Shown piece after piece: positions 47,774 through 60,326 of a stretch of 64,000 bases of DNA. The translations under genes were made by a program, and so were the position numbers. The DNA lies in NCBI GenBank assembly GCA_008638375.1, contig CM018041.1:9882627-9946626 (forward strand). Direction: 5' to 3'. Each line of letters starts with the position of its first letter. Position 1 is the first letter of the stretch. The notes beneath the pieces are model-generated. The model searched no databases and had not been told where the DNA came from. It saw only the letters and a list, made by a program, of their open reading frames with translations. This DNA is from Nyssa sinensis. Lineage: Eukaryota > Streptophyta > Magnoliopsida > Cornales > Nyssaceae.

Positions 47774-50700
47774 ATTTCGGCCTAACGGCCTACAAACCGC
47801 ATGACACTTCACATATGAAAATAAACTTGCACGAACTTATTTAATTTCATCGGTTTGAATGACCGTTAAAAACTTATGTAACTTTCCACTCCAAAAAGGC
47901 TTATTTTGGGGATTTGACGGGCCAAAACACCGGATATCAACCTAACGATACCAAAATCCCATTACACACATCAGAAATGATCAAATAGACTTGCACCAAT
48001 TTATGACACTCAGTTCGGATGCCTGGTTTCAAACTTATGCAAGTTTCACCTCCAAAAAGGCCCATTTTGGGGTTTTAACTGACCAAAACATCGGATATTG
48101 GCCTACCGACCTCGAAACCCCATAACACAACTCAAAAATGACAAAATAGACTTGCACGAACTTACGACACTCGGTTTGGATGCCCAGTTTGAAACTTATA
48201 CAAGTTTCAGCTCTAAAAAGGCCTATTTTGGGATTTTGATGGACCAAAACACCGGATATCGGCCTAAAAATCTTGAAACCCCATTACACACCTCAAAAAT
48301 GATAAAATAGACTTGTACAAACTTACGACAATCAGTTCGGATGCCCGGTTTGAAACTTATGCAAGTTTTAGCTTCAAAAAGGCCCATTTTGGGGTTTTGA
48401 CAGACCAAAACACCGGATATCAGTCTACCGACCCTGAAACTCCATCACACACCTCAAAAATGATAAAATAGGCTTGCACAAACATACAACAATCGGTTCG
48501 GATGCCCAGTTTGAAACTTATGCAAGTTTAAGCTCCAAAAAAGCCCATTTTGGGGTTTTGACCGATCAAAACATTGGATATCGGCCTACCAACCCTGAAA
48601 CCCCATCACACAGCTCAAAAATGATAAAATAGACTTGTATGAACTTACGGCGCTCGGTTCGGATGCCCAGTTTGAAACTTATACAAGTTTTAGCTCTAAA
48701 AAGGACCATTTTGGGGTTTTGACAGACCAAAACACCGAATATCGGCCTACCAACCCCGAAACTCCATCACACAGCTTAAAAATGATAACATAGACTTGCA
48801 CAAACTTATGGCACTCAGTTCGGATGCCCGGTTCGAACCTTATGCAAGTTTCAACTCCAAAAAGGCCCATTTTGGGGTTTTGACCGACCAAAATACCAAA
48901 TATCGGCTTACTGACCCCAAGACCCCATCACACAATTCAAAATGATAAAATAGACTTACAAGAACTTACGGCCCTTGGTTTGGATGCCCAGTTTGAAACT
49001 TATGCAAGTTTTAGCTCCAAAAAGGCCTATTTTGGAGTTTTGACTGACCAAAATATCGGATATCGGCCTACCAACCCCAAAAACCCATCACATAGCTCAA
49101 AATTGAAAACATAGAGTTGCACAAACTTACAACACTCGGTTCGGATGCCCGATTTGAAACTTATGCAAGTTTCAGCTCCAAAAAGGCCCATTTTGGGGTT
49201 TTGACAAACCAAAACACTGGATATCGGACTACCGACCCAAAAACCCCATCACACACCTCAAAAATGATAAAATAGACTTACATGAACTTATGACACTCGG
49301 TTCGGATGCCCGGTTTGAAACTTATGCAAGTTTCAGCTCTAAAAAGGCCCATTTTAAAATTTTGACCAACCAAAACACAAAATATTAGCCTACCAACCCC
49401 GAAACCCCATCACACAGCTCACAAATGATAAAATAGACTTGCCCAAACTTGTGGCACTCAGTTCAGATGCTCGGTTTGAAACTTATGCAAGTTTCAGCTC
49501 TGAAAAGGCCCATTTTGGAGTTTTGACGGACCAAAGTACCGGATATCGGCCTACTGACCCTGAAACCCCATCACACACATCACAAATCACAAAATAGACT
49601 TGCACAAACTTAAGACACTTGGCTAAAATGCCATGTTTGAAACTTTTGCAAGTTTCAGCTCCAAAAAGGCTCATTTTGGGGTTTTGACCAACCAAAACAC
49701 CAGATATCAGCCTACCAACCCCGAAACCCCATCACACACCTCACAAATGATAAAATAGACTTGCATGAACTTACGGCACTCGGCTAAAATGCCCGGCTTG
49801 AAACTTTTGCAAGTTTTAGCTTTAAAAAGACCTATTTTGGGGTTTTGAAGGACCAAAACATCGGATATCAGCCTACCGACCCCGAAACCCCATCACACAA
49901 CTCAAAAATAATAAAATATACTTACATAAACTTACACCACTCGGCTAAAATGCCCGGTTTGAAACTTTTGCAAGTTTCAACTCCAAAAAGGCTCATTTTG
50001 GGGTTTTGACATACCAAAACATCGGATATTGGCCTACCGACCCTGAAACCTAATCACACAGCTCAAAAATGATAAATTATACTTGCACGAATTTATGACA
50101 CCCGTTTCGGATGCCCGGTTTGAAGCTTATGCAAGTTTCAGCTCCAAAAAGGCCCATTTTGGGATTTTGACCGACCAAAATACCGGATATTGGCCTACCA
50201 ACCCCAAAAATCCATCACACAGCTCAAAAATGATAAAATAGACTTGCACGAACTTACGGTACTCGATTTGGATTCTCGGTTTGAAACTTATACAAGTTTT
50301 AACTCCAAAAAGGCCCATTTTGGGATTTTGACCAACCAAAACATCGGATATCGGCCTACCGACCCCAAAACCCCATCACACAGCTCAAAAATGGTAAAAT
50401 AGACTTGCACAAACTTACGACACTTGGTTCGGATGCCCGGTTTGAAACTAATAAAAGTTTTAGCTCCAAAAAAGCCCATTTTGGGATTTTGACTGACCAA
50501 AACATCGGATATCAGCCTACCGACCCTGAAACCCCATCACACACCTCAAAAATGATAAAATAGACTTGTAAGAACTTACGGCAATCAGTTCGGATGCCCG
50601 GTTTGAAACTTAAGCAAGTCTCAGCTCCAAAAAGGCCCATTTTGGAGTTTTGACTGACCAAAACACTGGATATCGGCCTACCAACCCCAAAATCCCATCA

Positions 50701-52395
50701 CACACCTCAAAATGATAAAATATACTTGCACAAACTTACAACAATCGGTTCAGATGCCTGGTTTGAAAGTTATGCAAGTTTCAGCTCCAAAACGGCCCAT
50801 TTTGGGGTTTTGACCGACTAAAACACCGGATATCAGGCTACCAACCCTAAAACCCCATCACACAGCTCAAAAAAAATAAAATAGACTTGCACGAACTTAC
50901 GACACTCGATTCGGATGCCCGGTTTAAAACTTATGCAAGTTTCAGCTCCAAAAAGGCCCATTTTGGGGTTTTAAAGGACCAAAACACCGGATATCGGCCT
51001 ACCAACCCTAAAACCACATCACACACCTCACAAATGATAAAATAGAATTGCACAAACTTACGGCACTCGGTTCAGATGCCCGGTTTGAAACTTATGCAAG
51101 TTTCAATTCAAAAAAGGCCCATTTTTGGAATTTTGACCAACCAAAACACCAAATATTGGCCTACCGACCCCGAAACCCCATCACATAGCTCCCAAATGAT
51201 AAAATAGACATGCATGAACTTACAACACTCGGTTCGGATGTCCGGTTTGAAACTTATGCAAGTTTCAGCTCCAAAAAGACCCATTTTGGGGTTTTGACAG
51301 ACCAAAACACTGAATATCAGCTTACCAACTCTAAAATCCCATCACACACCTCAAAAATGATAAAATAGACTTGCATGAACTTATGGCACTCACTTTGGAT
51401 GCCCGGTTTGAAACTTATGCTAGTTTCAGCTTTAAAAAGGCCCATTTTGGGGTTTTAATGAGCCAAAACATCGGATATTGGCCTACCAACCCTAAAACCC
51501 TATCACACACCTCAAAAATGATAAAATAGACTTGCACAAACTTATGGCACTAGGTTTTGATGCCCGGTTTGAAGCTTATGCAAGTTTCAGCTCTAAAAAG
51601 ACTCATTTTGGGGTTTTAACGGACCAAAACACCGGATATCGGCCTACCAACCTTAAAACCCCATCACACACCTTAAAAATGATAAAATAGACTTGCACGA
51701 ACTTACGAAAATCTGTTTGGATGCCCAGTTTGAAGCTTATGCAAGTTTCAGCTCCAAAAAGGCCCATTTTGGGGTTTTGACCTACCAAAACACCGAATAT
51801 CTGCCTACCAACCTCGAAACCCCATCACACACCTCAAAAATGATGAAATAGACTTGCACAAACTTAGGACACTCGGCTAAAATGCCCGGTTTGAAACTTT
51901 TGCAAGTTTCAGCTCTAAGAAGGCCCATTTTGGGGTTTTGACGGACCAAAATATTGGATATCGGTCTACCAACCCCGAAAACCTATTACACACCTCTCAA
52001 ATGATAAATTAGAATTGGACGAACTTACAGCACTCGGTTCGGATGTCCGGTTTGAAACTTATGCAAGTTTCAGCTCCAAAAAGGCCTATTTTGGAGTTTT
52101 GACCGACCTAAACATCGAATATCAACCAAACAAGCCCAAAAACCCATCAAACACCTTAAAAATGATAAAATTGACTTGCACAAACTTACATCACTCGGTT
52201 TGGATGCATGGTTTGAAACTTATGCAAGTTTTGGCTCCGAAAAGGCCCATTTTGGGGTTTTGATGGACCAAAATGCCAGATATTGGCCTTACTATCCCGA
52301 AACCCTATCACACACCTCACAAATGACAAAATAGACTTGCACGAACTTACGGCAATCAGTTCGGATCAGTGGTTTGCAACTTATGCTACTTTATG
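47774..52395 (+). repeat. Satellite-like array of 161-bp repeats (about 28 copies)
   Basis: Tandem units contain CTCAAAAATGATAAAATAGA, CTTGCACGAACTTACGGCAC, CCGGTTTGAAACTTATGCAA, AAAAAGGCCCATTTTGGGG and CCAAAACACCGGATATCGG. Distances between successive units (for example 48291 to 48452) give 161 bp. Units differ by scattered substitutions. Short open frames recur on both strands with the repeat period and are not genes. The same unit, 7-8 copies, is in the derivative at 8770-10008. Confidence 0.95.
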
Positions 52396-52809
52396 CTGTT
52401 CTTACTATTTATGCATGCAAAAAAAAAAAACTATTCACATTTTATATTTCATATATATTTAGTATTTGTTCTAATATATATCATTTGATCTTTATTTTAG
52501 ATTGATCGGTATTATTGCGCCGCTGTCTTTATTTTTTGCATCGGGATTTATTATTTTTATTTTTTCTTTTTTCTTTTCATGGACATCTGTAGTTACATTT
52601 TTTGAGACAATTTTTTATTTTTCTATTTATTGTTAAATTGTACTTTTACAAATGTACGTAATTAGTATAATATATATATATATATGAATGTATTTTTTTT
52701 TTTAATATATTCATTTCAGAATGTTTAGATTTTATTGTATATCAGGATGATTGATACAGGTTTAAATAGTAATAAAATAACAAATAAAACAAAGCAAATA
52801 TGGTTGAAA
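52396..52809. other. AT-rich CACTA spacer
   Basis: Matches, inverted, the AT-rich segment 8345-8770 of the derivative (for example TTTATTGTATATCAAGATAA-like and poly-A tracts). No coding sequence. Confidence 0.6.
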
Positions 52810-53428
52810 AAAAAAAAAAAACTTTTAGCGACGCACACAAAGGCGTCGCTAAAAGTAAAGAAATAAATTTATAGCGACGCTTTTACATTCGTCACTAAAT
52901 AATGTCAATACACTATTAGTGACGCACACTGGGTGTTGCTAATATTGGGTTTTAGCTACGTACACTGTGTGCGTCGCTAATAGTAGCTTTTAGCTATGCA
53001 CACTTTATGCGTTGCTAATAGTAGCTTTTAGCTACGCACACCGGGTGCATTGCTAATAGTAGCTTTTAGCGACGCACAGTTGTGCGTAGCAAAAGGGTAC
53101 TATTAGCGATGCACACTTTGTGCGTAGCTAAAAGCCACTATTAGCGACGCTAAGTGTGCGTCGCTAATAGTAACTTTTAGCTACACTTGTTACGTCAATT
53201 TATAGTATTTGCAACGCCCATGTCCAATTATTAGCGACACCATATCTAATAGTTACTTTTAGCGACGCACACAGAGATGCACAAATGGGTGTCGCTAAAG
53301 GCGTCGTAAATAATCATGTCGCTAATAGTATTGGCGACGCACACAGGTGTCAAAAGAGCTTTAAAGACACATTTTGCCACTATTAGCGACGCACGCATGC
53401 GTCGCTAATAGTGCCTTTTCCTATAGTG
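52810..53428 (+). repeat. CACTA 3' terminal and subterminal repeats
   Basis: Dense direct and inverted copies of TTTTAGCGACGCACAC and GTGCGTCGCTAATAG, ending CCTTTTCCTATAGTG. These are the likely TnpA-binding sites. 53205-53245 matches the arms of the palindrome at 7974-8131. Confidence 0.9.
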
Positions 53429-53431
53429 AGA

Positions 53432-54210
53432 AGAAAAGCCAGAAAGGAGAAGGATGAGCCAAGGGAGATCCTAAGAGCTTATTTAACTGTTCAGACTGTT
53501 GAGAATGCTGAATGTGCTGAGGAGGACTAGAAAAGGAAGCATCTAACATAGTTTGAGAATGCTGAATGCACAGTGTCTGCTGACTTTTTTCCTCTTAAAG
53601 ACGTTCATTGAGAGCTTTATTCAATGTAGGAAGTGGTGAGCGATACATAGGTTGCCCACTTACCGGTTGAAAGTCACTACGCAATGCCATGTGAAACTAA
53701 TAGACATGGTACTGATCTCTACGTGTAGTGAAAAACAGAGCATCATTAGGGCACTTCCAAGATGGATATGAATAGGAAGGCTAGTCTCATAAGAACTGTA
53801 TGCAAGAAAAAGAAATCATTAATAGTTTGTCCATATTTGTGCTTCATGTTGTAGAGATCCACCATAAGCTGGTACTCGCAAGAACCATCTACTAATATGT
53901 AATGAGAATGACGTATTTTTTAAGCAGTTTAAGCATCATCATAACTACTAAACAACACTATAATTAAAAGGATAGAAATGTTATGACATCATGTAATGAT
54001 TTGATGATGATTGTTATCTTAATCAATTAAGCGAGTACAAAAGGCCTCATTAGTTTCAGAAGATCTTTTGGTTAGTTTAGTGATATCTCTAATGTTATTG
54101 AGCCAAAGTTTACACCCCTTGAGAAAGCTACACATTGACTAAGATTGAATAATATAATTGTTCTTATCTAGAATGGTGCGAATGGTTTAGGCAATCTCAA
54201 ACTTATCCAT
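53432..54210 (-). pseudogene. Copia gag, N-terminal part (right of CACTA)
   Basis: The minus strand from ATG 54210 reads MDKFEIA, a stop, TIRTILDKNNYIIQS, then SFLKGCKLWLNNIRDITK, the usual Copia gag N-terminus. Frameshifts and stops follow. The continuation, with zinc-knuckle remnant, is at 39184-39352 across the CACTA insertion. No integrase or RT was found near 39 kb, so pol is lost. Confidence 0.75.
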
Positions 54211-54889
54211 AATAATGCCAACGAACCTCAACAATAAAAAGATATAAGGAAAACTTAAATCTAGAGGCAAAATTAGACAAAACAAACCTTAAAACTAGAA
54301 ATAACAGACCCAAAAAATCAAAATAAGCCTAAATCAATAAAAGAAATATCTAACATGGCAAGCAATGTTGATGTAAAGACGTGTGGCAGAATAGGTGCTG
54401 AGTGGCTGATAAGCTGGTAGTTAACGTGATAGTTTTGCGGCGAGCCTCTAGAAATATGGCAGCTAATGTACCAATGTCGTAGTTGATTTATTTGACACAT
54501 GGCTTAGTAACTTGGCATATAGTGATGATGTGTCAATTCTCTAGCTGCCACGTAGACTGTAGGGTTGATATAGCTTGGAAAAATATTGCTCAACGCGTGC
54601 TACTATGAACCTTTGGGTTGTGCATGAGGGCACGTGCGACCTTGTTTTGGGTTTTGATAAGAGCTATGAATGACACAATGCATTCCAAGGTAGTGCACAA
54701 TGATCTGTGACCGTTCTAATGATCTATTTTCCAAAGTTACACAATTGAAAGCAAGTGCACATTGAGAATACTAGAAACCTAGAATTTAGTTCAACAATCA
54801 CCTTCTTCTCATGTTGAGAAGATATTTTACAAAACCAAATAAATGATAAATTGTTTAAAAATAACAACAACAAAATGTAAAAATTTGGA

Positions 54890-54901
54890 ATCTTGATACC
54901 A
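54890..54901 (-). promoter_or_regulatory. Copia primer-binding site
   Basis: The complement reads TGGTATCAAGA, close to the plant tRNA-Met site TGGTATCAGAG. It lies directly next to sequence starting TGTTAGAAAT (54902) on the plus strand, the probable end of the 5' LTR of this minus-strand Copia element. Confidence 0.6.
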
Positions 54902-55687
54902 TGTTAGAAATTTGAATGCTTTCTTGAGAAATCACTATTGTGATATCAGTATTGAATATCAATGTTGTAGTGCCAGTATTGATATAGGTATTGATGTATA
55001 AAAACATGATGGAGTGGAATAAATATAATAGTTATTCAGTGAAAGGTTCCTTAAAATAAATCTCTACAAGCGAAGATCCAAAGGTACATATTGTAACCCC
55101 AAAGACCTTGAGTTTTTAAAGTGTGTGAGCCCAAGTCCAAAAGTGATGAGATGACATCATAATTTTATTTTTAATGATAAATTTATCCTTACTAACTCCT
55201 CACATAGACCTCTACTAGTGGAAATTACCATCGTCAAAAGTGATGAAGTCGTCAACATCATCGTCAATCGATTAGGGAATTACCATCGTTAATAAAATAA
55301 GAGTTCACGTGTTAGGTTAAGTGGGGCCATTGAAGCTGGGTTTGATCATGTTGCAAAAATTTATAGTCCATTATTATTCTACTTATGAAGTTGTTCGAGC
55401 CACTAAGTAGTTCCCTCTTCTTAAATTGATAAGCAATTTCGTTAGGTGCAACAAAATCGTCAAGGTTTAATATTTGTAAAGGAGAGTCTGCAGCGGAATA
55501 CCAAAGGACACCTCTTGGTCAAGGATCTGGATTTATCTACATACCAATTAAATTTCTTATAGTGGGTTGCAAATCAAAGTTAGAAAACTTTGGGGAGTCT
55601 TATTAAATCAACTAAATTCTAGATGATTGTTCTAAGGCAGGGATCTAGATTTGTCTATATACTAATTAAATTTTCTTGCTATGGATA
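54902..55687. other. Probable Copia 5' LTR and spacer, no gene
   Basis: The LTR edge at 54902 is supported by the primer site, but its outer end is not clear. A diverged tandem repeat occurs at about 55523-55565 and 55640-55683 (GGATCT.GATTT.TCTA.ATAC). No coding similarity. Confidence 0.4.
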
Positions 55688-56976
55688 TGTTGAGAGAAAG
55701 AGAGAACATATAATTGTATGTGTGTATTGTATATTATATATTGTATATTGTATCGTGCATCTTATAAGAGAAAAAGTCTTCCTTTATATAGGAGAGGAAT
55801 GGCATAGAAATGGAAGATAAGAGAAAAGGAAAGAGAAAGGACAAATGAAAAGTAAGAGAAAAGGAAAAAGAAAGGAAAAGGAAATAAAGGAACAGGAAAG
55901 CCTAGAACGATATACATATAATAGGAAACTCTACAGCTATACACATATATTGTTAACACCCTCTCGTAAACTCAAGTAGGCAAGGCAGAGGCCAACTTGA
56001 GTTTGAAAATAAAATCTAGAAGTGGACAGTTGACTTGTTGGCGTTGTGGCTAAAATTTAAATGCTACCCAAGTTGACATAGCTATGGAGATGGACTTTTA
56101 ATAGAGTCAATGACGGCGCCTGGAAACGCAACTGATGGTGTGCGTAGCCGATTTTAATGGCGACGCATGAAAATGTTTACCCAATTCTAATTGAGCTAAT
56201 CACGTGACGGAACACGTAACTAGTGATGCTAGAACATATGACGAAACCGATGTAAGAGATTACATGGCATAACATGTAATTGAAGATACTGGACATGTGG
56301 CGTAACACATGTAAGAGCTTACGTGGCGTAACACGTAATTGAAGATACTGGACACGTGGCATAACACGTGTAAAGATTTACATGACAGAACACATAGTTG
56401 GTGATGGTAGTGGCCGTTAGTGATGGTAGTGGTAATGTATTTGTAGTGCCAAGCAATAGTGGTAATAGTAGTCACCATAGTAAGTTGGTGATGATAATAG
56501 TCACCACCAAGGGTTGGTAAAGGAAGGGCCTTCGAAAATGTAGTGGTGATAATAGTCACCACTTTAGGGTTGGAATTGAGAATACCAAAAGGTTATGGTT
56601 CTGAAACCATATTAGATTGGTGGAATAAGATAAAAGAGAAGAAATAGAGAAGAAAGAAAAGCGGAATAACCCAAAGGATTACATTGTATTGGATAGGTTT
56701 ATTACCTAGCTCTGATACCATGTTGAGAGAAAGAGAGAACATATAATTGTATGTGTGTATTGTATATTGTATTGTGTATCTTACAAGAGAAAGATCCATC
56801 TTTTATATAGACAAGGAAGGGCATAGAGATGAAAGGTAAGAGAAAAGGAAAAAGAAAGGAAAAATGGAAAGTAAAAGAAAATGAAAGAGAAAGGAAAAAA
56901 AATAAAGGAATAAGAAACCCTAGAACTATACACATATAATATGAGAAACTCTAGGGTTATACACATATTGTTAACT
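55688..56976 (-). mobile_element. Short non-autonomous LTR element, 1.3 kb
   Basis: LTRs 55688-55958 and 56721-56976 share TGTTGAGAGAAAGAGAGAAC at one end and ATTGTTAAC at the other. The complement of 56708-56720 is TGGTATCAGAGCT, a tRNA-Met primer site touching the right LTR, so the element reads on the minus strand. A polypurine tract (ACGAGAGGGTG, complement of about 55956-55966) touches the left LTR. The internal 760 bp holds no gag-pol, only a 59-bp tandem repeat (56252-56400) and GTGGTGAC-like repeats (56400-56570). The sequence beside the left LTR (ACTCAAGTAGG..GACCAACTTGAGTTTG-like) resembles that beside the Copia LTR at 2559-2610, suggesting a Copia parent. No clear target repeat was found. 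Confidence 0.8.
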
Positions 56977-57077
56977 TTTGTCACAATTCTGTGGTTATAT
57001 ATATATATATATATATATATCTTTATGTGTGTGTGTGTATGTATATATATATATATAAAATTTTTGTATCAATTCAC

Positions 57078-57942
57078 TTAAGACAATTTCTTTGTTGTCG
57101 GTAGAACATAGAATTTTACCCACCTGAATTTACTCCCGCTTCTAATAGCTCCTTTTTTGGTTATTGTTGCACTTCCTTGTCTGATAATTTCCTTCTGTAT
57201 TTTGATGTCATGTTGTATTCCAAGTTCCAGCTTTTCAAGTTTGCTCGAATACAAGTCATTATAAGCCAAGCAAAATTTCTTGGAAGCACCGAAGACACAT
57301 ATGATAATAACTATTATTGCAAATTTGGAGGCCCAACTCCCAATTAGCTCATCCTTAAAACCCAAGTGTTAAGGAGAGGTAGAGATGGTTCTTACATACA
57401 GACCAGAGGAGCTAGAGACGGGCGATGTGGGACACTCCAACATGCCTCCTAGATTACATCGCGTGTCTCAGCGAAGCCCAGATGGGTGCGTCCCGACTCC
57501 CCTAGCCCAAAGTTAGGCTCTAGCCTGACTCTGATACCATATTGAAATTTAGAGGCCCAACTCCCAATTAGTTCATCCTTAAAACCCAGGTGTTAAGAAG
57601 AGGTAGAGATGGTTCTTATATACAGACCAGAGGAGCTAGAGACGGGCGATGTGGGACACTCTAACACGCCTCCTAGATTACATCGCGTGTCTCAGCGAAT
57701 CCCAGATAGGCGTGCCCCGACTCCTCTAGCCCAAAGTTAGGCTCTGGCCTGACTCTGATACCATATTGCAAATTTGGAAGCCCAACTCCTAATTAGCTCA
57801 TCCTTAAAACCCAGGTGTTAAGGAGAGGTAGAGATGGTTCTTATATACAGACCAGAGGAGTTAGAGACAGGCGATGTGGGACACTCTAACAACTATCAAT
57901 GCAGTAACTCCGTACTTCACAAAGATATATAGCTTCACAATC
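57078..57942 (-). pseudogene. Probable host exon interrupted by a TRIM
   Basis: Without the TRIM and one copy of its ACTAT repeat, the minus strand gives one open frame. 57942-57892 reads IVKLYIFVKYGVTALI and 57314-57078 continues VIIICVFGASKKFCLAYNDL, then a Lys/Glu-rich part (KLEKLELGIQHDIKIQKEII) ending SGSKFRW. A splice acceptor (ATGATAG) precedes 57942, and GTAAAATT after FRW is a possible donor. The hydrophobic run of about 20 residues predicts a membrane segment followed by a coiled coil. I do not recognise the family. The insertion lies inside the membrane segment. Confidence 0.5.
57315..57891 (-). mobile_element. Tandem TRIM retrotransposon with three LTRs
   Basis: Three LTR copies (57315-57442, 57540-57666, 57764-57891; 127-128 bp) alternate with two internal domains of 97 bp. 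On the minus strand the LTR starts TGTTAGAGTGTCCCACATCG and ends GCAATA. Each internal domain starts with the tRNA-Met primer site TGGTATCAGAGTCAGGCC and ends with the polypurine-like CTAGGAGGCG. The 5-bp repeat ACTAT lies at 57310-57314 and 57892-57896. The unit element (353 bp) has no coding capacity, as is normal for TRIMs. Confidence 0.92.
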
Positions 57943-58824
57943 CTATCATTAGAATTTCTTGTATATATATTTTGGTAATTTAGAAACCAACACTTACCAA
58001 TCAAACCTTTTCGAAATTGAATCATTATGAATCATTTTTTGACAATGTTGAAATTGATCATTTGGAAGTGTGTTTGATCAAGTTTGCATAGAAAATTTTT
58101 GGATAGAGAATTTTCTTTGTTTGGGAAACATTTCTTTGTTGCTATATTTTTTTTAGTTGTGTATTATTTTCTCTGTTTATTTTTTCTTTGTTTTATCAAT
58201 GTTGAAGTATTATCACTTTCTTAAAAAATATTGTTTGATGCAATGCTAAAAACATGTGTAATAATATTTTTGTTTAACAAATTTCTTTATCTTCGTTATG
58301 TGAACAGAGAAATTTTGACAAAAATTCTTTATTGAAAAACATGATTTTTTTGGCAAAATTTCTTATGTAATATGGATCTCGTTTGATAGATTTCAATTTT
58401 TAAAATTCAAATACTTAATTTTTATAAAAAATTGATTTATATATTACAAATTATTTAATTTTAAAGTCTTAAAAATAAAAAGTGATGACATGATATATGA
58501 TGAAAGTGAAAAGAATTATATTTTTTTGTATTTTTATCAGAATTGATATTTTTGTCAAGAAAATAATTAGAAACTTTCAAAATTAAATTATTTTAGTTAG
58601 AATTTAGGCTAATCAAATACTTTATAGTAACTTATTATCGAATAACCCAAGTATAAAAGAGGACTTTTATTGATGAGAAACAGCTGTACAAGACTTTTAG
58701 TTTTACAAGACTGTTCCACAACAGGTTGGAAGGATGGAAGGAGTTTCTAAGGTATAAAATTAAGATGGGACTTTATGTGTGAGTGGGATTCTAGCTCTTG
58801 CAATACACACTGCAGGTTACATGT

Positions 58825-58863
<39 letters not shown>

Positions 58864-59620
58864 TAACACTCTTTGTCCTAAATTTTGGTATCAAATTTAA
58901 GTGTTAAAGAATGTGATATGACATTATTGGTGATGATTTAGATGTATTACAAATATTTTGCCAATATCGAGTTCGAGTTTTTTTATATCGATTCTTAGCG
59001 ATTAGAATTTAAACAGCAATTTAATGCCCGTAAAATAACTCAGAATACCTCTTATCGATTGATAAATAAATAAATAATCCATTAAGAGATTATTTGAGAT
59101 GTTTAATTTTGGTACAAAAATTTGAAATACCTAAAGTTACCGTCTCGATTCAGCTTGGATAAGTTTTAACAGTCAACATGTCTTCACCACCATCATATGA
59201 AAAGCTCTAAGATATTTCAATTATTCTACAATCTTCAAGAGCTTTCTAAATATCCAACTTAAAAATCTATGATTACAAATTTACTTTCAACACATAAACA
59301 GTTTTGAAAAGAACTTATAAGTTTATTATTAACGTACGGATACCACAGTTAAAACGTCATTATGTCGATTTAGTTAAAAACAATCCACTTCAAGTCTCAG
59401 TTCAACCGTTAATACTTTTAAGAGAGTGTAATATATATATATATATATATATACATATATACACATATATATATATATATTATGATGCAATTCTCTAAGA
59501 AAATAAAAATTAGTTTCACCACGTTTAGAACATTTTCGTGTTTGAAAATTCAACAGCTTTCTTGGAAGTAATAACCATTAACAAATAGACTAAGGAAATC
59601 ACAACCAAGGTTCACAATTA

Positions 59621-59661
<41 letters not shown>

Positions 59662-60326
59662 GACGTTGGAAGTTTTCTTAACTATTAAGACAATGATATA
59701 TGTGGACGTTGGAAGTTTTCTTTTTGTAACTTCATTATCAATTATTAACCTTTCTCCAAAAGAAAAAGAAAAAAAAAAACTTCTTATTATCATATAGCTA
59801 GAAAGCCCAAGACTCACTCCCAATTCCTGATTACATTGATCACACCATTTGTATGTAACTATTTATGAAATACGAATACTCTATTTTAACTCATGTATTT
59901 ATCTCAGACACTGATATTTTCATATATTTTTTGAACACGTGTGTTAGACACTTGAATCATGAATGTTTATGATTAAAAGAAAAAATTCTTTAATTTTTAT
60001 TTAATAATCTTGTTATTTTAATATCTTAATAATATTTTTATGATTTGTATATTTTATGTCAATTTTAATTAAAATAATATTAAATTTTTATTATATGGTC
60101 ATATAAAAAATATATAATTTTTATATATATTCAATGTGTACTTGACGTGTCCGTATCTTACTTTTTTTAAAAATAATGTGTCTACGTGTCCATGTCGTAT
60201 CGTATCCATGTCCTGTGTCTCAATATGTGCTTCTTAATTAACTACAATTTTAAATTATAGATATATATATATATATATATATATATATCTGTTCGTGTAT
60301 ATATGTACGGATACAAATATGTATAT
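57943..60326. other. Intergenic DNA with microsatellites, no gene
   Basis: AT-rich, with (TA)n at about 58829-58858, 59431-59452 and 59620-59636, (GT)n at about 59635-59660, and (AT)n at 60258-60290. A direct repeat (TATGTGGACGTTGGAAGTTTTC) occurs near 59660 and 59699. No coding similarity. Confidence 0.55.

Larger units (their letters stand above)
39356..53428 (+). mobile_element. CACTA (En/Spm) element, 14.1 kb, duplication AGA
   Basis: The left end is CACTACAAAAAAACC at 39356; the right end reads CACTATAGGAAAAGGC on the minus strand from 53428. The 3-bp direct repeat AGA flanks both ends (39353-39355 and 53429-53431), as expected for this superfamily. Inside, in order: 5' subterminal repeats, fragments of two host genes, a Tnp2/TnpD-like transposase, a TnpA-like gene, about 28 tandem 161-bp repeats and 3' subterminal repeats. 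It lies in a Copia gag of opposite orientation. Both genes carry multiple stops, so it is probably no longer autonomous. Confidence 0.95.

Noticed and set aside
47800..52300. Many 60-80 codon open frames on both strands with similar sequence (for example VGQNPKMGLFGAETCISFKP)
   Set aside because: They recur at multiples of the 161-bp unit and exist on both strands; they follow from the satellite, not from coding.
47774..52395. CRISPR-like regular spacing
   Set aside because: Units are continuous tandem repeats without unique spacers, inside a plant transposon.
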